From the NCBI GenBank assembly GCA_027382625.1, contig JAJKFJ010021523.1:159537-223536 (forward strand): DNA of 64,000 bases. The letters are read 5' to 3'. The translations under genes and the position numbers were made by a program. This document shows, piece by piece, positions 35,839 through 48,975 of this stretch. The notes under the pieces were generated by a model. It had not been told where the DNA came from. It did not search any database and saw only the letters and a list, made by a program, of their open reading frames with translations. Position 1 is the stretch's first letter; the number at the start of each line of letters is the position of its first letter. Source of the DNA: Tetmemena sp. SeJ-2015 (lineage: Eukaryota; Ciliophora; Spirotrichea; Sporadotrichida; Oxytrichidae).

Positions 35839-37897
35839 ATGCTATCTCTCCCTAAACATCTTGGAAGCCTCATTGGTAAATCAGCACTCAGAGCCATGCC
35901 TGGCCTTACTGAGAAGATTCAAGTCACCCCAGAACGTAACAAGGAGTGGGATTACACTTGTCCCTCAGCTATGAAAGTCTTCAACATGACTAAAAAGAAC
36001 GGCTCCTATGGCTTCCCTACTTGCTAGGAAATGGCAAATTCTATTGTCCAGAATCTTGATGAGGAGGCATACTCAGCTATTCAATCAATTGAACTCAAGC
36101 AAGCCGGAAACGGAGACCCTGCAAAGTCAGGATTTTTCCTGAACATCACTCTCAAGAATGAATTCATTGAAAATGAAATCATGAGCATCATCAACTCTGA
36201 ACATCTCTCAGTTAAGCAATCCGAAGAGGAACTTCAATCCAGACATCAAAGAGTTGTAGTTGACTTCTCCAGCCCAAACATTGCAAAGAACATGCACGTC
36301 GGTCATTTGAGATCAACAATCTAAGGAGACAGCATCTGCAGAGTCCTTGAATTTATGGGATATGACGTACTTAGAACTATTTTATAAAACTAACCACTTA
36401 GGTGATTGGGGAACTCAATTTGGAATGCTCATTACTGAACTCAACGACAAACATCCCAATCTTTTGCAAGAGGGTATTGACTTGGGAGATCTCCAAACTT
36501 TCTCTCCACATTTAAAATGTCTATATTCTATCAGCAAGCTAAAAAGAGATTCGATGAGGAGCCTGAATTCCAAGAGAGATCCCGCCTTAATGTAGTGAAG
36601 TTGCAGTCTGGAGACGAATAATGCTATAAGTCTTGGTAATATCTGTGCGAAATCTCTCGTCAGTTGTTCCATAGAATTTACGAAAGATTGGACATCGTCA
36701 TTGAAGAAAGAGGAGAGTCTTTCTACAACCCTTTCTTGAAGCCCTTAGTTGAAGAACTAGAGGCAAAGGGATACCTCAAGGAAGATAATGGAGCCAAGTG
36801 CATTTTTATTCCTAAGCAAAAAATTCCTCTTATGCTCCAGAAGAGAGATGGTGGCTTCAACTACGACACCACTGATCTTGCAGCTCTTCGTTATAGAATT
36901 GACGAGCAGAAGGCTGATTGGCTTATTTACATCTTTTGATGATAGTTTAGTTTTAAATTTCATCACTGACTGTGGACAGGAGCTGCATTTCAGATTAGTT
37001 TTCGAGGGTGGAAAGATTGTTGGAATTTATGACCCTTCTAAAACTAGAATCGACCATATGGGCTTTGGATTAGTTCTTCAAGAATCTGCAGAGGAGGAGA
37101 AAAAAGAAGAGGAAGTTAAGCCAGAGGAGGTCAAAGCACCTGCTGAAGAAGAAAAGAAGCAGGCTCAGCCTAAAAAGAAGAAGGTGGAGAAGATCAAGAC
37201 CAGAGAAGGAAAGAGCACTAAACTTGAGGACTTGCTAGATGAGGCAAAGGCCCGTGCACTTAAGATATTCAAGGATAGAATTGGTGAACAAGAAGGAGAA
37301 GATGGAGCTAATGCAGGAGTCAGCAAGGTGTAAGTTGATGAAAGTTAACTCGACAGCACTGCTGAAATTCTTGGAATCTCCTCAATCAAGTACTACGATA
37401 ATCACAGTATCAAAAGAATTTTACTTATAATGAAATACGACTTAAAGCAAAACCGTATCCAGAACTATGTTTTCTCTTTCGACAAGATGTTAGACCCTAG
37501 AGGAAACACTGGAGTGTATCTTTAGTACATGTATGTGAGAGTTCTCTCTATCATGCGTAAAGGAAATTACAGCCCTGAGATGATTAAGGAATTGGCCAGA
37601 AATGATAAGTTTGTCATCACTTCAAAATCAGAGAAAGAACTTGCGCTTACTCTCTTGAGACTGCCTGAACAAATTGATCTCACCCTCACTGACCTTCAGC
37701 TAAACAGAATCACTGAACTCCTATACTTGATAATAAATATTTACGAAGTAGCTGTGAAGATTGGAGAGTTCTACAGTCACAACAAGGTTATCGGCTCTCA
37801 GGAGGAGAAGTCACGTATTCTTCTTTTAGAGGCAACCAGAAAGATTATGCTCTAGCTATTCACACTTCTTGGAATGAAAACTATTGAAAGAATCTGA
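35839..37897 (+). CDS. RARS1: cytosolic arginyl-tRNA synthetase, interrupted by at least five IESs
   Basis: Class I aminoacyl-tRNA synthetase that charges tRNA-Arg. The HIGH-type motif is [17 protein letters not shown]. Then follow [31 protein letters not shown], the [13 protein letters not shown] block, [20 protein letters not shown], the anticodon-domain [11 protein letters not shown] and the C-terminal [19 protein letters not shown]. IESs lie at 36375-36392, 36500-36529, 36930-36964, 37394-37440 and 37724-37744. Each removal restores an invariant ArgRS block. Odd feature: a Glu/Lys/Ala-rich insert of about 35 residues sits between VLQES and [16 protein letters not shown], where the KMSKS-like loop occurs in relatives. 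The start [10 protein letters not shown] is the first ATG. Confidence 0.95.
36375..36392 (+). other. 13-bp IES in ArgRS, pointer AACTA
   Basis: AACTA at 36375-36379 and 36388-36392. Removing 13 bases joins GYDVLRT to NHLGDWG, an invariant ArgRS block. This is at the very short end for an IES. Confidence 0.85.
36500..36529 (+). other. 26-bp IES in ArgRS, pointer TTCT
   Basis: TTCT at 36500-36503 and 36526-36529. Excision gives [20 protein letters not shown], matching the expected ArgRS sequence. Confidence 0.9.
36930..36964 (+). other. 31-bp IES in ArgRS, pointer CATC
   Basis: CATC at 36930-36933 and 36961-36964 brackets an AT-rich insert with in-frame TGA. Excision gives [13 protein letters not shown], the conserved ArgRS block. 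Confidence 0.93.
37394..37440 (+). other. 42-bp IES in ArgRS, pointer TACGA
   Basis: TACGA at 37394-37398 and 37436-37440. The insert is in frame and open, so gene prediction would translate it. Its excision joins SSIKYYD to [13 protein letters not shown], as in other ArgRS. Confidence 0.88.
37724..37744 (+). other. 18-bp IES in ArgRS, pointer TAC
   Basis: TAC at 37724-37726 and 37742-37744. An 18-bp in-frame open insert; removal gives [14 protein letters not shown] as in relatives. It is invisible to frame-based detection. Confidence 0.75.
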
Positions 37898-38020
37898 GCA
37901 ATTCATTTTCAAAGACTGAAATTATGATTGATTAAATTATTCCAGATTTATTCTCTCATAGTCAAGAATACTAGTTGTAATCAATGATATGAGTGTAAAG
38001 ATATAAAGAGATAAAATAAA

Positions 38021-38698
38021 ATGGGAAACTTAGCTTGTGGAGGAACTCAGAAGCAAGAAAATCATCTTGATGTTTTTCTAAAAGGTACTACATTTCATTC
38101 TTAAGATTATTGTAGCAAACTATCCGATGAGGAAGGATCAATAGATTGAATGTAGCTTTGAATATGATCAAGTAAAAATTACAGATTTAAATTTACATAT
38201 AGGACTTCTCTGGGGACCAATAAATCATTTAAATAGTCTTTAAAATATTTATTAAATCGTGAAAGCACAAAAATGCATGCCTTTTGAGGATGACACTACT
38301 AAAGCAGTAGAAAAAGTTGAGACACTTCAAAAATAGAAAGAAAAGAATAGAACTCTGGAGTACTTCATTCTCTTATCCTCAGAACTCAATTCAAACATTG
38401 GAGCTCAGTCAACTTCTCTTCATCCTTGCAATTCAAACATAGACTACCAAAGTAGAATTGAAGGCATTTAAAGTGCAAAAGAAAAAACAATCTCAATAAG
38501 AAAGGTAGAGAGCGAGCTCATTCACAGCACTATCGAGGATCTTGGACCCGGACTTCCTAAGTAAATAATTGAAGTTATTATATTTATAGACCTGCTTCAA
38601 GATTCAGTCAGAGTCCAAATGAATCAGGCAGATTTAAAAATGAAAGCATCAAGAAGAAAGGAGCATTGCCTAAGTATTCATACAAAAGTGGATTGTGA
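38021..38698 (+). CDS. small protein with MGNLAC N-terminus
   Basis: Function not recognised. It starts MGNLACGGTQKQ, a myristoylation/palmitoylation-like start. GT-AG introns near 38073-38106 and 38551-38590 join NYPMRKDQQIECSFEYDQ, a helical part TTKAVEKVETLQKQKEKN, and ELIHSTIEDLGPGLPKPAS to a basic Ser-rich tail ending YSYKSGL before TGA 38696. A further intron or IES lies at about 38172-38260. The length is roughly 190 residues. It sits just downstream of the ArgRS gene on the same strand. Confidence 0.6.
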
Positions 38699-38917
38699 GA
38701 TTTTCATTCAATTTTATTTTTATTTACTCATCAAACTACCCATTTCAATTTGCAATAAAATTTAAAAACATAAATATTTTTGTAAAATCTTATCTTCTTT
38801 GCAATTTTAAATTAACTATATTTCTAAAAGCAAGGATATGATTTAGATTTCGAAATAAATTTAATAGTTCACTAATATATCAAACTAACAGATTCTTAAT
38901 TATTGATCTGATACTGT

Positions 38918-41270
<2,353 letters not shown>

Positions 41271-41278
41271 AGTAGTTA

Positions 41279-41306
41279 AAGTAAAGTAAAGTAAAAGTAA
41301 AGTAAA
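41279..41306 (+). repeat. microsatellite, AAAGT-type
   Basis: A short run of GTAAA/GTAAAA units (plus strand) just beyond the likely 5' end of the kinase gene. Confidence 0.7.
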
Positions 41307-41394
41307 ATTTTAGGAATATAATTAATAATCAATTTCATTAAATCAGCACTTTCGTACTGTTTATAGAAATCAGTTACTATCCTATGTAATCTAG

Positions 41395-43585
41395 TAGTTA
41401 ATATTCATGGTGTTGTTTATGTTTTACCCAAGGGCTCCATGAAAGAGAACAGAAGTGGTCTTTGTGGTCTCAATGATCTTCTTCTTGCCTCTGTTGTTCT
41501 TTTTCCTGTTAAATATAAAATGTTCTTTGACTTGCTATTTGCTTTTTCAAGAAACAGAGTGGGCTGGTTGTCTAAGTTAACCACCTAGATGTCAGTGATG
41601 TTTTGGTTTCTCGTTAGTTTCTATATCGCATGCTAAAGTCTATTTTAGTCTTCTTTGGTGTCTGCAGATAATTAATATAATTTACACAGGCTGATCATTT
41701 ATAATTTGACCACTCTCTTAAGAAGCTTTTACATGCGATCTCCCAGTATTACTCAATAAAAAGCAAGTTAATAGATAAATTGAAAACTTTATTTATGCTT
41801 AAATTTAATTATAAATATTTTATAGCAATATCGAAGTAGAGATTAAATTAAAAGTAGTACTCTTTGATCTTTGTCACTTCTTGCTGTATGATCTCAACTG
41901 TAGGCCCATTTCTATTGGAGGAGTTACAATACATTAAATAATATTTTAAAAGGATATATGTTATAGCTGGGCCCTAACTATAATAAAACTTTATGAGTTT
42001 ATTTCCTTTTGTTTTTCATTTATCAAGTTGATTTCAATAGAGTGTCTTTTGTTCTTGACTATCTGCTGGTCCACTTGTCTTTGCAACTTATTCAATATCT
42101 ACCCTATGTTTGGATAAAACAAAACAGATCCTGCAAGATTTAGCTGATGTCTATCTCATTATTCTGAAGCTTCACCTCTTCACTTACTTTTAAAGGCTTT
42201 GCATCTTTCTAAACCTAAAAATTGAAATGGGAAATATAATCCTCATCATCATCCTCTTCTGAATTGCTAGTTGTCTGTTTATTGTTAGTCTTCTGAATAG
42301 GCTTGAACTTAGACTTAGCAAATTATTTATATAGCAGATATGCCTATTCATTTATGTTTTAAATTGATTCTTCCTTCTTTCATTTCTATCCATGGCCTGT
42401 CCTTTTTCACCTTCACTTTCCTCGCTGCTAGATTCTTTAAGTAAGTCGACATAGTTATTCTAGGATTTGAGTATTTCCCTTGAGGTTTGAACTTGTCTGT
42501 GGGAGCTTGACCTACCACTCTTGTGCATACTTCTTGCAAAGCTTTTGAGTTTCTTGTCTGAGAGATCAGCGTATTTTCCGCTATTTCTGGACTTCTCCTC
42601 TTCCTCACCTTATTCCTGAACTGAGTCGTTGGAGTAATTATGCACCATGTCGTGGGATCTCTTTAATATTTTGTCGCTTTCACTCACGCTGCTGCTTACA
42701 TCAAAGTTATAATACAAATATAAATCATTAATCTTTCAAGCAGATAGAGAATAAGCAATTTATTTGCAATATTTCTAAAGAATATTTCTCAAAATTGATT
42801 ATAATTTTTAAAGTTCTATAGATTATTGATCTGGTTTTAGGTTTCTGCTACTTGTCTCTCCTCATCTGGAGCCTTAGCGTTAAACAGTTCAATAGGCTTG
42901 AAATTTCTATTCTTCAAATCTTCATCATAGTTAAGCTTATTCTGCAAAACATTAAATTGGGCGAACTGTTGGAACATAATAGGTGTGGTAGTTTTTCTAG
43001 GCATGCTTAATTTCATATTAGTTCCAACTCCACCTGACGGAAGAAACATGCTCTTATCTAAGTTCTAAACTATGTGACTCGCTCTATGATGGTTTTACAA
43101 CACAGATCGATCTGAAAATTAGTTGCCTCTCAAAAACTACTTACTCTCATCCTCATTTACCAATTTATCATTTTACTAGTTACCTTCATTATTCTTTTTT
43201 AAATGATTAGGTAACACACAAATGGTAATTCATAATTATAAAAACAACTCGATTAAGTTTATGTTGACAAGAGTTATAGATTTTCTATGTACAGTTTTGA
43301 GAGCGTGTCTTGACTTCAAAATATGCCTCAAATTCTAGTCTAGTTCATTTGCTTCTTCATTTTAATTTGTTTGCAAAAGACCAGCTGCTTTTTTATTTCC
43401 AGTTCGGTCAAAAAGCTTATCAGTTTATTTTTTACCTGCCAATCCCTTTTAATTTTCATCCGCTGCTGTCTCAATTGAGATTTATGGAATTTGTTACGAT
43501 GAACAACAAAAGCTACGAAAGTAAGATTTACCAACTTTTTCGTCTTGAACATATTTAATGTCAGATCGGAAAGATTCTGACTCAA
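41395..43585 (-). CDS. coiled-coil / Ser-rich protein in several pieces
   Basis: Not recognised. Minus-strand coding blocks in order: a basic helical N-terminal part near 43585-43340 (RQQRMKIKRDWQVKNKL), LDKSMFLPSGGVGTNMKL near 43060, a Ser/Arg/Glu-rich region near 42660-42350 (DLLKESSSEESEGEKGQ), an acidic stretch SNSEEDDDEDYISHF near 42260, coil ILNKLQRQVDQQIVKN near 42070, TVEIIQQEVTKIKEYY near 41900, and the C-terminal TKTTSVLFHGALGQNIN near 41440. AT-rich breaks between blocks (42690-42830, 41940-42000, 41760-41850) are probable IESs. Treating this as one gene is inference from strand, order and spacing; the true start is not identified. Confidence 0.45.
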
Positions 43586-43647
43586 TTTTAGATTAATTGA
43601 GGGTTATTGTAACCCCATTATTTTTGTGATAGCTTACTTAGTCTTTT

Positions 43648-45000
43648 TCACTTAAAAATTTAAGAAGCGTCGCATTCAAATATCTGAAATATAATTATAT
43701 TTAGAAAATAATAAAGGTAATGATTGTTTGGCTGAATTTTTCTGTTAGATTTTTCTTTGGTAGATTTTTTCTTGACATAGGTTTTTAAATTGTTCTCCTT
43801 TACAATTGCTGACTAAGAAGATTGATAAGAGTAGTCAAGATTATTTTAGTTAGATTCAGATTCGAAAGAGATGTCTTCATTGATATTGGTTCGTTAGTTC
43901 TAGCTTTATTGGCAACCCATTTTACTTTTCAATACAATCTTAATTCCATAGCAATTCTCAATACACTCTTGGGATTTAATGATCAAGTTTTAACATGAAA
44001 GAAATTAATTATCAACAGTGAAAAGTTGGCTTAATGACCTTGGCTTCTACGTTAGAATGACTTGCAAAAGCTGATCCACTTTCTTTAATGTCTATTATGT
44101 CCTTCCCTCTGAACTGCTTAGAGCAAACGCTGCAAGAATATTTATCTTCTTGTTTATCTATTTTGCAAAGGTTGGTCAAGCAAGATTTGCAAACTACGTG
44201 CCCACATCTTTTATTTGTAGAGATCTTTTAGAAAGCAAGTTACTTCTTGCAAATCCAGCACACAAATTGGTTGCTCTCGTTTTCATCCATCTTCAAATTT
44301 ACAAGCTTCTTAAGCTTTATGTTATGTGAGTTCTAATCGCTTACTTGTGTTGGACATGTTAGCTTTCTAAACAAGGTTAAGTAATTCTAGTTAATTTACC
44401 TTGATGGAGGATTTATTTCATCCTCATCCTTAGACTAAGGAGTATCAGATACCCAAAAGCTATTTGCAACCCAATCTTTCTTTGACTCTTCTCTCGTCTT
44501 GGCAGGCGCTGCTTTATCTTTAATTCTGTCCTCTATAGTGATTAGTTTGCTTCTTTCTTGTTCGTCTAAAAGCTCATACTTAACTTCCTGCTAGTTAACT
44601 CTTGTCTTTGGAGCTGCTAACTCTGAGTTTTCAAATTATCCTATCATTTACATAACTTTTTCTTGTCTCTCCTCCTCTTACTTTTACTTCTTCTAACTCA
44701 CTCTTTACTCGTACATCTGCCTCTCTTTTTCTTTATCATTCTGCTGTTTCATTAGGTTTTCAATAATGCAAGTTCTGCAAAATATGTGACCCTTAGAGCA
44801 TGCAGTAGGCTGATTCACTCTACTCAGACACAGTTCACATTGCTCAAATTATTTCTAAGAGTCCTCTATAGTATTGATATATCTTTAATTTATTGCTTAC
44901 TTCCTACTCTGGCGGTAACAGTACCCCAGTCTGCAAGTTTAGACTTTTCTCCGTATGTGAAGATAGAATTAGCAGTATTGTTTTTACTGTGACGAGACAT
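43648..45000 (-). CDS. NOSIP: NOSIP-like RING/U-box E3 ligase
   Basis: NOSIP-family ubiquitin ligase, associated with splicing complexes in other eukaryotes. The N-terminus MSRHSKNNTANSIFTYGEK matches the family start. It is followed by a first modified RING (CELCLSRVNQPTACSKGHIF), a basic coil, the FWVSDTP linker, RKLTCPTQ, and a C-terminal RING with CWICKKQLAF, CGHVVCKSCL and CSVC, then KDIIDI. GT-AG introns lie at 44866-44900, 44367-44399 and about 43970-44018. A tail of roughly 90 Ser/Lys-rich residues continues past the usual end to TGA 43648. Both RINGs keep intact metal ligands. Confidence 0.88.
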
Positions 45001-45046
45001 TTATAGCTTTAATTTATTAATTAATGTAAATAAGAAGTTAATCTAT

Positions 45047-45845
45047 TCATAGTTAATCATCATCAGCAGTAGTATAAACATTTGTGCTCACTACTTAGCC
45101 AACCACTCCTCCAAATTGGAAACTTTTGTAGCCTTTAATTTCCTCCACTTTCTTGAACAGTCCTTCCTTGGCATATATTTAATCTAACTCATCACTCGTG
45201 CAGTTGCAACTAGTTATAATGAATATTCCTCCTTTCTTCAATCTGAATCTTACTGATCTTGCATACGCATCGTTGTCTAACTCTGCGTTCATCACTACCA
45301 CATCGAAGGTACCCTTGTCGTGAATAATATAATTCAAATCAAAATTAATAAGAATATATTATAAATATCGTAAAAATATTTATCTTTGTTTTGTCTTAAT
45401 TTATTCTTTGAATATCATACTAAGCCTGTTCTAGATGATCAAAAGCATTCTGAAATTCAAATTCTATGGTGTGAGCATACTCAAGAGATTCTTTAATAGT
45501 TTGAGCTAACTTAGCATAAATATTTAAACTTGATTGAAGACTCACTGTAGTCTATGCCTTTAAGATTAGTAAACCCTTTCTTGCAAGCTTAAACAAAAAC
45601 ACACCGTTTCCCGTACCCACATCTAATACCCATGGCTGATTTGATGAGATATCGTAATTCTTGAGGATATACTGGATCGTCTTTTTCTAAACATCTTCTC
45701 CAAACCACACTTCTCCCTCGTCACCAAACTCCTCAAAGTTCTTAAGCTCCATTTCAAAATTCTACTGCCAGTACTCTTGCTTTGACAGTTTAGACTCATA
45801 GTCTTCCTTTTATTACTTCTCCTAAATGCTTTCACCTCCTTCCAT
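45047..45845 (-). CDS. EEF1AKMT2: EEF1AKMT2 (METTL10/See1)-like lysine methyltransferase
   Basis: Seven-beta-strand SAM methyltransferase that modifies a lysine of eEF1A in other eukaryotes. Signature blocks are KQEYWQQNFEMELKNFEEFG, EVWFGEDVQKKTIQYIL, motif I VLDVGTGNGVFLFKLARKG, KGIDYSESSIKLA, HDKGTFDVVVMN, GGIFIITSCNCTSDEL and the C-terminal FQFGGVVGQVVSTNVY. An AT-rich interruption at about 45320-45420 between the Rossmann half and HDKGTF is an IES or intron. TGA at 45047 ends after TTADDDQL. It lies 47 bp from the NOSIP ATG on the same strand. Confidence 0.9.
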
Positions 45846-46028
45846 TTCTATTATTTATTATCCTCAAAATCACAAATTTTTGCTTAAAAGATTACATGGA
45901 CGGTTTTAATTCAAATTCATTTTTAAAAACATTATTTTATAAAGTCATAATATACTTATTTATAAATTTAAGTTAATTATAAAGTTGAAATATATTTTAA
46001 TTGTAAAATAAAATATCAATAAATTTAA

Positions 46029-47778
46029 ATGGGAAATTGTTAGTGTGAAAGAGAAGATCAAGAGTAGTACGAGACTTATGCCCACCAACGAAAACAACTT
46101 CCAGTAATGAATGAAAACTAAAACAACCAGGACCTTAATATTGATATTTACAAATCCTTTTATTAATATGATGATAAAATTGATTAAATAATTATATTTC
46201 AATGTAAATTAATTGATTAAATAATTAATTGGAGTGATAACGAGTACGATGTGGATTTGATGATGAGTGAGTTAAACCTGCATCCAAAGACTCATCTACT
46301 AGATTCCCAACCCTAGCTGTTCAAACACCAAAATGGTAAGCCAAATTACTCAAGTTAATCTAAGTCATTTCAATAAAATGGAAGCCTCAGAATTGGAAGA
46401 CTCCCAAGATGGCAGGAGTCCAGCCACACAAAATAGTCTCACTCTTACTCAAACTTCAAGAACATAGTATCTCAATACCAACCAAAATGGCCAACCCACT
46501 GAATTCAATCAAAATGAGATGAGTCCATATGAAAAAACAAAACCTTACTCTCATAGACTCAATAACAAACAGCAAAGCTAAAATATCAATAACTACCAGT
46601 TTCCATTATATTTATTAGTCAGAAAAGACTGTAGTCAATTTTTAAAATATAAATAACAAAAGCAGCACTTCAAATTCCTAACTTGATACAATTGTTGATG
46701 AATCTAAAATTAGGATTTACCAACAACCCTTATCAATTGACTATCGCAATATTGAAATCCTAAATAGCAAATACGATCCAATCTTATTTCAAGGAGAACT
46801 CTTAAAACTAAAGCCAGGACTAAAATATGAGTTCACCCCAAGATGGATTCAAGTGACAAATAAGGCTTTACGTTATTACAAGAACAGATGGACTTAAAAT
46901 AGTTCCCTCCAGAAACCTTTAAGCGCTGTTCCAATAAGAGCAATAAAACACATAAATCCTTTGGAATAAGATATTACTCATGTTCATGCTAATTGCTCCA
47001 CTAAATACTAATTCAATTTCGAGATAGTTTTGAAGCAGGAATTCCTAGATCTATTTTTAGACCCCTACTATGACATCATTCTCTCCAAGGACTAGGAAAA
47101 GCTAATAATCAGTAATTTAAAAAAGAAATAAACCTTAAGCCACTTTTAAGAATCAAATATCGATTACTATAGTGATTCAAATTAATTTATAAAGGATTAA
47201 AGATAAGTACCCAATTATACTTATTTTATAATCCATTCATTCTTAAGTTTAGTAAAAGTTATTTATGACCTAAATCTGAATTAATTTGTGATCCTTTGAG
47301 AAAGGAGATTTTGGTGCAGAACTATTTACAAGACTCTGAGTCTGGATACATAAATTTTCATATTGATGATGGGTTGAATTAATCTTAGAAACTTCAAAAA
47401 AGCTAATTCGGAGTAAACTCAACCATCATCGGTGAAAATAAGCAATAAAGAATGGAAATGACATACTAGCTAAATATGACAAATTTAAGTAATAACGTTT
47501 CCTAGAGGTTTAGTCAAAATCCTTTACTAGACTTTTCTTAAAATTAAAGCTCAACCTCCTAATTTTCTAAGTTAAGAAACAAGTTAGGTTCTAATGGAAA
47601 CAGCCCAGAGCACTCTAAATAAAAGAGACAAGCTAAGGTAGGAATGAGCAGTAGGGAGGAAAGCTGGTTTTTAATGGATAAGAGACTGATTTTTGGAACT
47701 GATGATAAAGACGTTTACAAAGAGTGGATTAATAGCTTTAACGATATTATTTCTATAATTAAGAATGAGCAGTGCTGA
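46029..47778 (+). CDS. PH-domain protein with MGNCQC N-terminus
   Basis: It starts MGNCQCEREDQ, strongly suggesting N-myristoylation plus palmitoylation. A 33-bp IES (46179-46211) with a 16-bp pointer interrupts the N-terminus. A Ser/Gln/Asn-rich linker follows, then a split PH domain: GELLKLKPGLK, RWIQVTNKALRYYKNRWTQ and VPIRAIKHINP at 46790-46970, and the final strand/helix REESWFLMDKRLIFG...EWINSFNDII at 47655-47760. A long Ser-rich insertion (LLDFSQNQSSTSQFS) separates the two halves. A 19-bp GT-AG segment near 46337 or an indel changes the frame. It probably acts at membranes through the lipid anchor and PH domain. Confidence 0.75.
46179..46227 (+). other. 33-bp IES with 16-bp pointer
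   Basis: ATTGATTAAATAATTA occurs at 46179-46194 and 46212-46227. Deleting one copy plus the spacer (33 bp, with in-frame TGA) joins YQYDDKIDQII to NWSDNEYDVDLMM. This is a long pointer for so short an IES. Confidence 0.92.
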
Positions 47779-47868
47779 GAACTCAGATTATTTATAAGTT
47801 ATTTTCCCTGTTATAGTTAGAAATAATTGTTATAAATACATGTATGAAGCTAAAATGAGCAATTAATC

Positions 47869-48291
47869 TCAATTTTTAATTTACTTATTGTGCAGGGGTA
47901 ATATTTGTTAGATAGACTGATAAGTGTCTTGGTTTTAATCAGTCGGAAATTTGACGATGCTCTTGGCTTCTTCAAAAGCAGAGTTTGAGTATATCCTCTC
48001 ATTATCAAAGTTAATCTATGTATTCGAATATTGATGTTAGTTTTTGATTGAGTTCTTTTTTGACTGGATGGGAGGGAGGTGCCCTTAGTCTAATTAAAAA
48101 TAACCTCTGTGAGTATTATACTCTGTAAACACTTGAGATTCATTAGCTTGAATTGTTCTTAATGAATTTTCATTCAAACCATAACTATTTTTAGACGCTC
48201 TAACTTATTTTTCTTAATTTAACTCGTTGACAGATATAAGATCATCTTAAATATCTGCATTTAGAGATAGGTTTCCTTGAGCAATAATTCA
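47869..48291 (-). CDS. 3' part of a Gln/Asn-rich gene, 5' end missing
   Basis: Open on the minus strand (TAA/TAG=Gln) from about 48291 to TGA at 47869-47871, giving roughly 140 residues with no recognisable domain. Typical text: LSLNADIQDDLISVNELNQE and NSAFEEAKSIVKFPTDQNQD. The frame closes upstream with TGA and no ATG, so the 5' MDSs must lie elsewhere or behind an IES. Confidence 0.5.
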
Positions 48292-48689
48292 TAAATTACA
48301 TTTATAGCTTTTTAATATAATTTTAATACATTGTTTATTAAATAAATTATAATTTACATTAAAAATACAAACATAAGGTACTTCTTTGACCATTAAAATA
48401 CTACACCTCTGAATCCTTATCACTATTCCTGAATTTTCCCCATATAGCTTTTAATTGCACTCAAGGGAAATATAGAAATTCCTTCTGCTTTTATAATAAT
48501 TGAAATGGTGTTTTGTCTCTTGATATTTCATAGAGTATACAATCAACACTAAAATCCTAATTTTAAAACGAAACACAGTAAGTTTTTTTTATAACTTAAT
48601 TATGATTAAATTGTCCTTGAGCGTAATTGTCGATGTTAAAATATTGCTAGGTAATAAATGGAACATAAAACTAATTTTGGTAATGTTAG

Positions 48690-48960
48690 TGAAATTATCA
48701 GGATAGTCAACAGCAAGTCTATGATCAGTATGAACAGTCATTATGCTGTTGTCACGATTATGATAAGAAGACTCATTTTAATCTTCCTTACTTTTATCAA
48801 TATGCTTCACATTTTTGTCCTTTTACTGCTAACCAATCACACTTTTTAAATATGTGGGGAACTTGCTCGTCACATTCGCATAATGATCGTACAGTTCTAT
48901 TTTACTTCCAAGATTTATTTACATAATTATTAGCACGAAAACCTGTTTTCTTATCTGATG
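48690..48960 (+). CDS. Tyr/Gln-rich coding island, possible C-terminal MDSs of RING-CH/FHA gene
   Basis: A plus-strand open stretch begins YQDSQQQVYDQYEQSLCCC. Near 48884 it contains DRTVLFYFQ, which resembles the segment (GRTVL-type) that follows the FHA domain in relatives of the scrambled gene. Piece B5 of that gene, on the opposite strand only about 90 bp away, ends LPIQT at ACTGA. The two share TGA in the same codon phase, giving LPIQTDRTVLFYF. Three bases are weak evidence, and assignment to that gene is tentative. Confidence 0.35.
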
Positions 48961-48975
48961 AAAAAGCACTTTCTT

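Noticed and set aside
43310..43558. Plus-strand open frame at 43.3-43.6 kb
   Set aside because: Phe/Leu-rich mirror of a Lys/Gln-rich minus frame that fits the adjacent coiled-coil gene better.
44060..44340. RING finger at 44.2 kb as the missing half of the 33 kb FHA-type gene
   Set aside because: It is a C3HC4-like RING belonging to NOSIP, not a RING-CH, and shares no pointer with the 33 kb piece. The 49 kb block fits instead.
45960..46202. Minus-strand Ile/Phe-rich frame
   Set aside because: Lies antisense to the start of the PH-domain gene and its IES; composition is that of AT-rich DNA.
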